Source: Chryseobacterium sp. JM1
GTDB lineage: Bacteria > Bacteroidota > Bacteroidia > Flavobacteriales > Weeksellaceae
Length of the DNA stretch: 64,000 nucleotides
Assembly (NCBI RefSeq): GCF_000737715.1
Contig: NZ_JPRN01000012.1
Location: 62,001-126,000 of the forward strand
Direction: 5' to 3'
Below, one piece after another: positions 60,085 to 64,000 of the stretch. A model generated the notes under the pieces. That model ran no database searches. It saw only the letters and a program-made list of their open reading frames with translations, and had not been told where the DNA came from. The translations under genes and the position numbers were made by a program. Positions within the stretch are counted from its first letter, which is position 1, and every line of letters begins with the position of its first letter.

Positions 60085-60522
60085 ATGAATATTACTTGTG
60101 ATCATTGCAAAGAGACATTTACCGCATCCGGAGAGCAGACTTCTTTCATTCTGGATTCACAGAAAAAAGGAATGAGGTTTATCATGCTGGAATGCCCTTC
60201 CTGCTACAACGGCTTCTCTTTGAATCCACAAACGATGGATCAGACTGATCCACAGAAAGCTACGGATGAAGATCATTTGAGATGTCCGGTCAGTTCATGC
60301 TATGGTCTGATTTCTTATGTAGAAGACGAAAAACCATTCTGGGGTTGTGGTGAATGCGGAACAGTTTGGTTCACGCGACCAGATCTGTTTGAAGCTATCA
60401 AGAACAGCATTGAAAAACATCCTTACCGGGCGGAAGTCTATACGAAAAAAGGAAATGCTTTCTTCCCGGTTCCGTTAGAAAATGAACCGGACAACTACGA
60501 AGAAACTGTAGTGAATGAATAA
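60085..60522 (+). CDS. Small zinc-ribbon protein
   Basis: 145-residue cytoplasmic protein with two zinc-ribbon-like cysteine sets: CDHC (residues 5-8) with CPSC (about 37-40), and CPVSSC (about 69-74) with CGECG (about 90-94). The sequence between (EDHLRCPVSSCYGLISYVED, KPFWGCGECGTVWFTRPDLF) is of rubredoxin/zinc-ribbon character; the last 40 residues are helical. Function unknown. It is 11 bp after the methyltransferase gene, so a functional link is possible. Confidence 0.75.
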   Translation: MNITCDHCKETFTASGEQTSFILDSQKKGMRFIMLECPSCYNGFSLNPQTMDQTDPQKATDEDHLRCPVSSCYGLISYVEDEKPFWGCGECGTVWFTRPDLFEAIKNSIEKHPYRAEVYTKKGNAFFPVPLENEPDNYEETVVNE

Positions 60523-60573
60523 AATATGAAAATTCGATATTAATTTAATTAAAAACATCTAAAACTATACCTC

Positions 60574-60774
60574 ATGTTACTAGCGATTTTACTTCCCTTT
60601 CTCTCTTTTATGATCCGTGGAAAAATTCTCACCGGAATCGTCTGTCTTATTTTACAGATCACTTTGATTGGCTGGCTTCCTGCAGCTATCTGGGCCGCTT
60701 TATCATTAAACAATGCAAGAGCAGACCAGCGCAATGAAAAACTGATTAAGGCGATGAAGCAGAATCAGAGATAA
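60574..60774 (+). CDS. Pmp3/YqaE-family small membrane protein
   Basis: 66 residues. Two membrane segments, LLAILLPFLSFMIRGKILTG and LILQITLIGWLPAAIWAALS, with the family pattern LP-x-L (N-terminal) and GWLPAAIWA. The cytoplasmic tail is basic (NNARADQRNEKLIKAMKQNQ). Known relatives are stress-induced proteolipids that affect membrane potential; here only the fold is asserted. It is a stand-alone gene, 52 bp after the zinc-ribbon gene. Confidence 0.8.
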   Translation: MLLAILLPFLSFMIRGKILTGIVCLILQITLIGWLPAAIWAALSLNNARADQRNEKLIKAMKQNQR

Positions 60775-60893
60775 AAGTTAGCTCAACGGCCGTAATCTGT
60801 AGGTCTACACAACTCAAATCATTGAAATGTAACTTTTTGGCAAAGAATTGAACTCATTAGGGAACTCTATTATTTCTGCCAAATTGTAAACCT

Positions 60894-62183
60894 ATGAAAC
60901 ATCTAGCCTTTATTTTAGTCTTTATTTTTTCAGTGACTCTTTCTGCTCAGAAAAGTACTGGAAAATACGCGAAGGAACTGGACGAATATTTTACGGCATT
61001 AACCAATCTCAGAAAGTTTAATGGGAATGTGCTGGTATCACAAAATGGAAAAATTCTTTTGGATCAAAGCTATACTATGCCGGGAAAAGCCAACGGTTTA
61101 AGTGTCAGCAAAAAAAGCACATTTATTATTGCATCAGTCTCTAAGGTTTTCATAAAATATGGCATTCTGAAGCTTGCAGAGCAGGGGAAAATTAAATTAT
61201 CAGACCATATCGATAGATTTATTCCTGATTTTCCTAATGGTAATAAGATTTCGGTGGAAAATTTATTGTATCATCAGTCCGGACTTCCCAGAGAAATTAA
61301 GGATTATGAGAAATATGAAAATGTAAGCCTGAAAAAGACCATCGAACTGGCCAAGTCGGAAAAATTACAATTTGAGCCCGGAACAAATACTCTTTATTCC
61401 AATGTGGGCTATTTTATTCTTCATTATATCATTGATCAATCTTCTGAAAAGGGATATCAACACTTTATTGACAGCGAGATTATAAAAAAATACCAACTCA
61501 AAAATACAGGAGAATTTAACTCAACCCGTTCGGTACCCAATTTCGCTTACGGGTTTTATAACGAAGAAGGCAAAATAGTTCCCATTTCCAAGACCAGTAT
61601 TAATAGGTTTGAAACAGGTAATTACTATTCTACAACTGCCGATCTATACGCTTTCAGTAAAAAGCTTCTTTCGGGAGAACATATGAGAAAAGACCAGGCT
61701 CTGAAAATGTTTAAAGACAGTCTTCTCATCCAGGCTGGTGGAAGACCAGGATACAGAGCTTATTATTACCAGAACTTAAAATCCAATGTAACTTTTATTT
61801 TCACCGCCAATTTCAGCGATATGCCTTTTCAGAAGGTAACAGACGACATCATTAGTCTTTTGGAAGGCAAGCCCTACTCGGTTCCCAAAGAAATCAACAA
61901 AAAAGCCGTTACCGTTTCTGATGATATTTTAAAGCAGTATACGGGACAATTTGCATTGGATCTCGACCAATCTCAGACGTTTACAGTCACTTTAGAGAAT
62001 CATTTCCTCTTCATTACAGATAAAAGCGGCGAAAAAACAAAAATTTACCCCGAATCCCAAACTTCTTTTTTCGATGCTCCGGATTCTGAAGATGGCTATA
62101 CATTTTCTCTGCAAAGCAATGGAACCTATACTCTGACCATTATTTCAACAGGGATTACCCTGAAAACAACCCGAACGAAATAA
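60894..62183 (+). CDS. Exported serine hydrolase (beta-lactamase fold)
   Basis: 429 residues. Signal MKHLAFILVFIFSVTLSAQK. SxxK nucleophile in FIIASVSKVFIKYGIL, LLYHQSGLPREI and the YxN motif in TLYSNVGYFILHYI. The third motif is GGRPGYRAYY instead of the canonical HxG or KTG. From about residue 345 a DUF3471-like C-terminal domain follows (LKQYTGQFALDLDQSQTFTV, FLFITDKSGEKTKIYPESQT). Known relatives act as peptidases or esterases. It belongs to the same broad fold as the proteins at 45986 and 62346 but is not a close paralogue. Confidence 0.87.
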   Translation: MKHLAFILVFIFSVTLSAQKSTGKYAKELDEYFTALTNLRKFNGNVLVSQNGKILLDQSYTMPGKANGLSVSKKSTFIIASVSKVFIKYGILKLAEQGKIKLSDHIDRFIPDFPNGNKISVENLLYHQSGLPREIKDYEKYENVSLKKTIELAKSEKLQFEPGTNTLYSNVGYFILHYIIDQSSEKGYQHFIDSEIIKKYQLKNTGEFNSTRSVPNFAYGFYNEEGKIVPISKTSINRFETGNYYSTTADLYAFSKKLLSGEHMRKDQALKMFKDSLLIQAGGRPGYRAYYYQNLKSNVTFIFTANFSDMPFQKVTDDIISLLEGKPYSVPKEINKKAVTVSDDILKQYTGQFALDLDQSQTFTVTLENHFLFITDKSGEKTKIYPESQTSFFDAPDSEDGYTFSLQSNGTYTLTIISTGITLKTTRTK

Positions 62184-62319
62184 ATCATCAATTGGGAGAA
62201 CAAGAGTAACCGCCATCCTCCCTCTTCCTTCTTCCATTCCTTTAATCGAACAAAACTCATATTAAAAGTTATTTTTAACGAATCACTATAAAGCATAACA
62301 TAGTAATGATAATAATTTA

Positions 62320-62327
62320 TATCTTTG
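62320..62327 (+). promoter_or_regulatory. -7 promoter element TATCTTTG of the second serine hydrolase
   Basis: TATCTTTG matches TAnnTTTG exactly and lies 18 nt before the ATG at 62346. It overlaps a TTG codon in the reading frame at 62325, so that codon cannot be the start. Confidence 0.6.
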
Positions 62328-62345
62328 CATAACAAAATAATAATT

Positions 62346-63416
62346 ATGATTACTCTAAAACTTTTTTCAATGTTTCTATTGCTTTTCTGCAGTACCATTG
62401 ATGCACAATTCCAGGAAAAGAAAATAGACAGCTTAATAACTACAGAATTCAATGATCCTAATGGGCCCGGAGGAGCATTTATGATTGCGTATAAAGGAAA
62501 AACCATTTACCGCAAAGCTTTTGGAAAAGCCAATCTGGAGCTGAATGTGAATATGACTCCCGATAATGTTTTCCAAATCGGTTCTATGACCAAACAGTTT
62601 ACATCAGTGGCTGTCCTTATACTGGAACAACAGGGAATACTGAATGTCAACGACCCGATTTCAAAATACATTAAGGACTATCCTTCAGGGGATAAAATTA
62701 CCATCCATCATCTTCTGACCCATACTTCGGGAATTAAGGATTTTACAAAAATGAAAGCGATATCCACCATTGCCCAGAAAGAAATGAAGCCTGAAATGAT
62801 GGTTGATTTTTTCAAAAATGAACCTGTAGATTTTGCTCCGGGTGAAAAATTTGATTACAATAATTCGGGCTACGTAGTGTTGGGATATATCATTGAACTG
62901 GTTTCCGGGCAGACGTATGAAGATTTCATCAAGAAAAATATCTTTGAAAAAGCAGGCATGACACATTCTTATTATGCCACAGATCGTCAGATGATCCCAA
63001 AAAGAGCGTACGGATACCATCAGAAAGAACATGGATATGTCAATAAAACAGTGATCAACTTTAGTGTTCCTTTTTCATCCGGCTCTTTGATGTCTACGGT
63101 AGATGATTTGCTGAAATGGCAGAAGGCTTTGAACCAAAATATCCTTCTCAATCCGGCAGAAACCCAAAAAGCATTCCAGAAATACAAACTGAACAGCGGA
63201 GAAGAATTCACTTACGGTTACGGATGGCACCTGAAAGATATCAACGGAAACCCGGACAGGGAGCATGGCGGCAGTATTTTCGGATTTAAAAGTATGGGCG
63301 TCTATATTCCCGGTGAAGACATTTACGTAATAGGATTGAGCAACTGTGACTGCCATTCGCCGACAGAAATCACCAGAAACATGGCAAAGATTGCATTACA
63401 GTCCGTTAAAAAATAA
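62346..63416 (+). CDS. Exported serine hydrolase (beta-lactamase fold)
   Basis: 356 residues from ATG 62346. Signal MITLKLFSMFLLLFCSTIDA. The nucleophile motif is in FQIGSMTKQFTSVAVLILEQ (SMTK), then LLTHTSGIKDF, the YNN motif in FDYNNSGYVVLGYIIE, and the third motif as EHGGSIFGFKSMG (HGG). The three motifs fit the class C beta-lactamase / EstB / D-aminopeptidase superfamily. No C-terminal extension is present. An extended in-frame TTG start at 62325 is excluded by the -7 element. Confidence 0.88.
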   Translation: MITLKLFSMFLLLFCSTIDAQFQEKKIDSLITTEFNDPNGPGGAFMIAYKGKTIYRKAFGKANLELNVNMTPDNVFQIGSMTKQFTSVAVLILEQQGILNVNDPISKYIKDYPSGDKITIHHLLTHTSGIKDFTKMKAISTIAQKEMKPEMMVDFFKNEPVDFAPGEKFDYNNSGYVVLGYIIELVSGQTYEDFIKKNIFEKAGMTHSYYATDRQMIPKRAYGYHQKEHGYVNKTVINFSVPFSSGSLMSTVDDLLKWQKALNQNILLNPAETQKAFQKYKLNSGEEFTYGYGWHLKDINGNPDREHGGSIFGFKSMGVYIPGEDIYVIGLSNCDCHSPTEITRNMAKIALQSVKK

Positions 63417-63568
63417 TCCCTCCAATAAATATTAAGATTCTTATCAATTCCTTTCGCCTGAAAACTTTCTGATCACCAAAATAGATGGTATTCTAACCAA
63501 TTAATGTTTTTCTATTGATCTCAATCACAAGCTTTAATATCCACACTGAACTGAAAAAGCAAATAAAT

Positions 63569-63599
63569 TTGTACACCGGATGATGAAGTAATATCTTTA
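63569..63599 (+). promoter_or_regulatory. Promoter of the last gene (TTG-N20-TATCTTTA)
   Basis: TTG at 63569-63571, 20-nt spacer, TATCTTTA at 63592-63599 (last base differs from the consensus G). It lies 17 nt before the ATG at 63617. Confidence 0.5.
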
Positions 63600-63616
63600 T
63601 GATTCAATCTATATAT

Positions 63617-64000
63617 ATGAAAAGAATTTCACAGATTTTGTTATTTTTAGTAAGCAGTTCAGCATTTTCGCAAACACAGTTTACTATTGAATTGAAGGCA
63701 CCTGCATTTGAAAAAGATTCACTGCTGTTGGCACCTCCGGCTACTTCAAGAAACATTATTTCGATATACAGCCTGAATTTAAATGCGGACAATAAAAGCG
63801 TAAAATCTATCGGAAATTCAAAGGGAGCACTCGTTAAAATCCAGCCTCAGGATAATACCATCGGCGGAACTGTTCCCTGCCCTATGCCGATGATCATGAT
63901 GGGTCCAAAAGAAGATAAAAAAGGATTCCAGCAATCGAAAATGTTCTTCATTGAAAATGGAAATTTAGAAATTCAGATCGCTGACAAAAATTTAACATTA
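63617..64000 (+). CDS. Exported protein, truncated by the window end
   Basis: 128 codons visible from ATG 63617: signal MKRISQILLFLVSSSAFSQ, then TQFTIELKAPAFEKDSLLLA, PPATSRNIISIYSLNLNADN and FIENGNLEIQIADKNLTL to the end of the window. The arrangement resembles DUF4369-type N-terminal domains found before thioredoxin-like (TlpA) domains in Bacteroidota, but this is only suggested. An in-frame ATG at 63599 overlaps the -7 element, so it is rejected. Confidence 0.65.
   Translation, partial: MKRISQILLFLVSSSAFSQTQFTIELKAPAFEKDSLLLAPPATSRNIISIYSLNLNADNKSVKSIGNSKGALVKIQPQDNTIGGTVPCPMPMIMMGPKEDKKGFQQSKMFFIENGNLEIQIADKNLTL

Noticed and set aside
45986..63416. The three serine hydrolases as antibiotic beta-lactamases
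   Set aside because: They have the SxxK fold motif but non-canonical second or third motifs and extra domains in two of them; members with this look are usually peptidases or esterases.
63599..63616. Upstream in-frame ATG of the last gene
   Set aside because: It overlaps the probable -7 element TATCTTTA; the ATG at 63617 gives a normal signal peptide.

Overview
This window looks like chromosomal DNA of a Chryseobacterium-like member of the Weeksellaceae (Flavobacteriia, Bacteroidota). The support is AT-rich sequence; promoters of the Bacteroidota type (TAnnTTTG near -7, with a TTG near -33 in the best cases, as upstream of rpsP); an Oar-like TonB-dependent receptor with an N-terminal carboxypeptidase-regulatory domain; ribosomal protein S16 with a long Ala/Glu-rich tail; and many secreted beta-rich proteins. 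I saw no prophage module, insertion sequence, CRISPR array or tRNA gene.

Layout. 1-3.4 kb: a MacB-type ABC exporter (ATPase and two permeases) with an amber-interrupted four-helix-bundle gene inside it. 3.8-7.0 kb: class I ribonucleotide reductase nrdB / small ABM-like protein / nrdA, neither subunit carrying an ATP-cone. 7.2-12.6 kb: two secreted fibre or lectin operons, the first made of three tandem paralogues with phage-tail-collar-like domains. 13.2-26.3 kb: TonB-dependent receptor, DUF72 protein, HD hydrolase, alpha/beta hydrolase, a PfkB kinase with altered motifs, DUF4241, valS, DUF1573 and a PPK2-type kinase. 26.4-35.1 kb: an array of 17 small exported-protein genes. 35.2 kb: rnpB (RNase P RNA, minus strand). 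35.8-52 kb: ECF sigma factor and membrane partner, acyl-CoA synthetase, rpoN, asnS, a CDP-alcohol phosphotransferase operon, two regulators and a serine hydrolase, rpsP-rimM, nitroreductase, DoxX-like, Gre-like and SRPBCC proteins. 52-64 kb: an M3 oligopeptidase, a run of small membrane or lipoprotein hypotheticals, a lactonase-fold protein, a methyltransferase, a Pmp3/YqaE peptide, two serine hydrolases and a gene cut by the window end.

The best candidate for an undescribed system is the 26,456-35,140 array. It holds six nearly invariant ~125-residue lipoproteins (here L1-L6). Each is followed after 3-12 nt by a diversified ~170-190-residue Sec-exported protein with exactly two conserved mature-region cysteines (S1-S8). 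Three positions also carry a related, mostly cysteine-free secreted protein (T1-T3). The order is L-S-T, L-S-T, L-S, L-S, L-S-S-S, L-S-T. A constant lipoprotein coupled to variable partners suggests a shared anchor, chaperone or export factor serving a repertoire of envelope or surface proteins. The function is unknown to me.

Intergenic regions are littered with short dispersed repeats and hairpins, including a small element with 12-bp terminal inverted repeats at 12,819-12,939.
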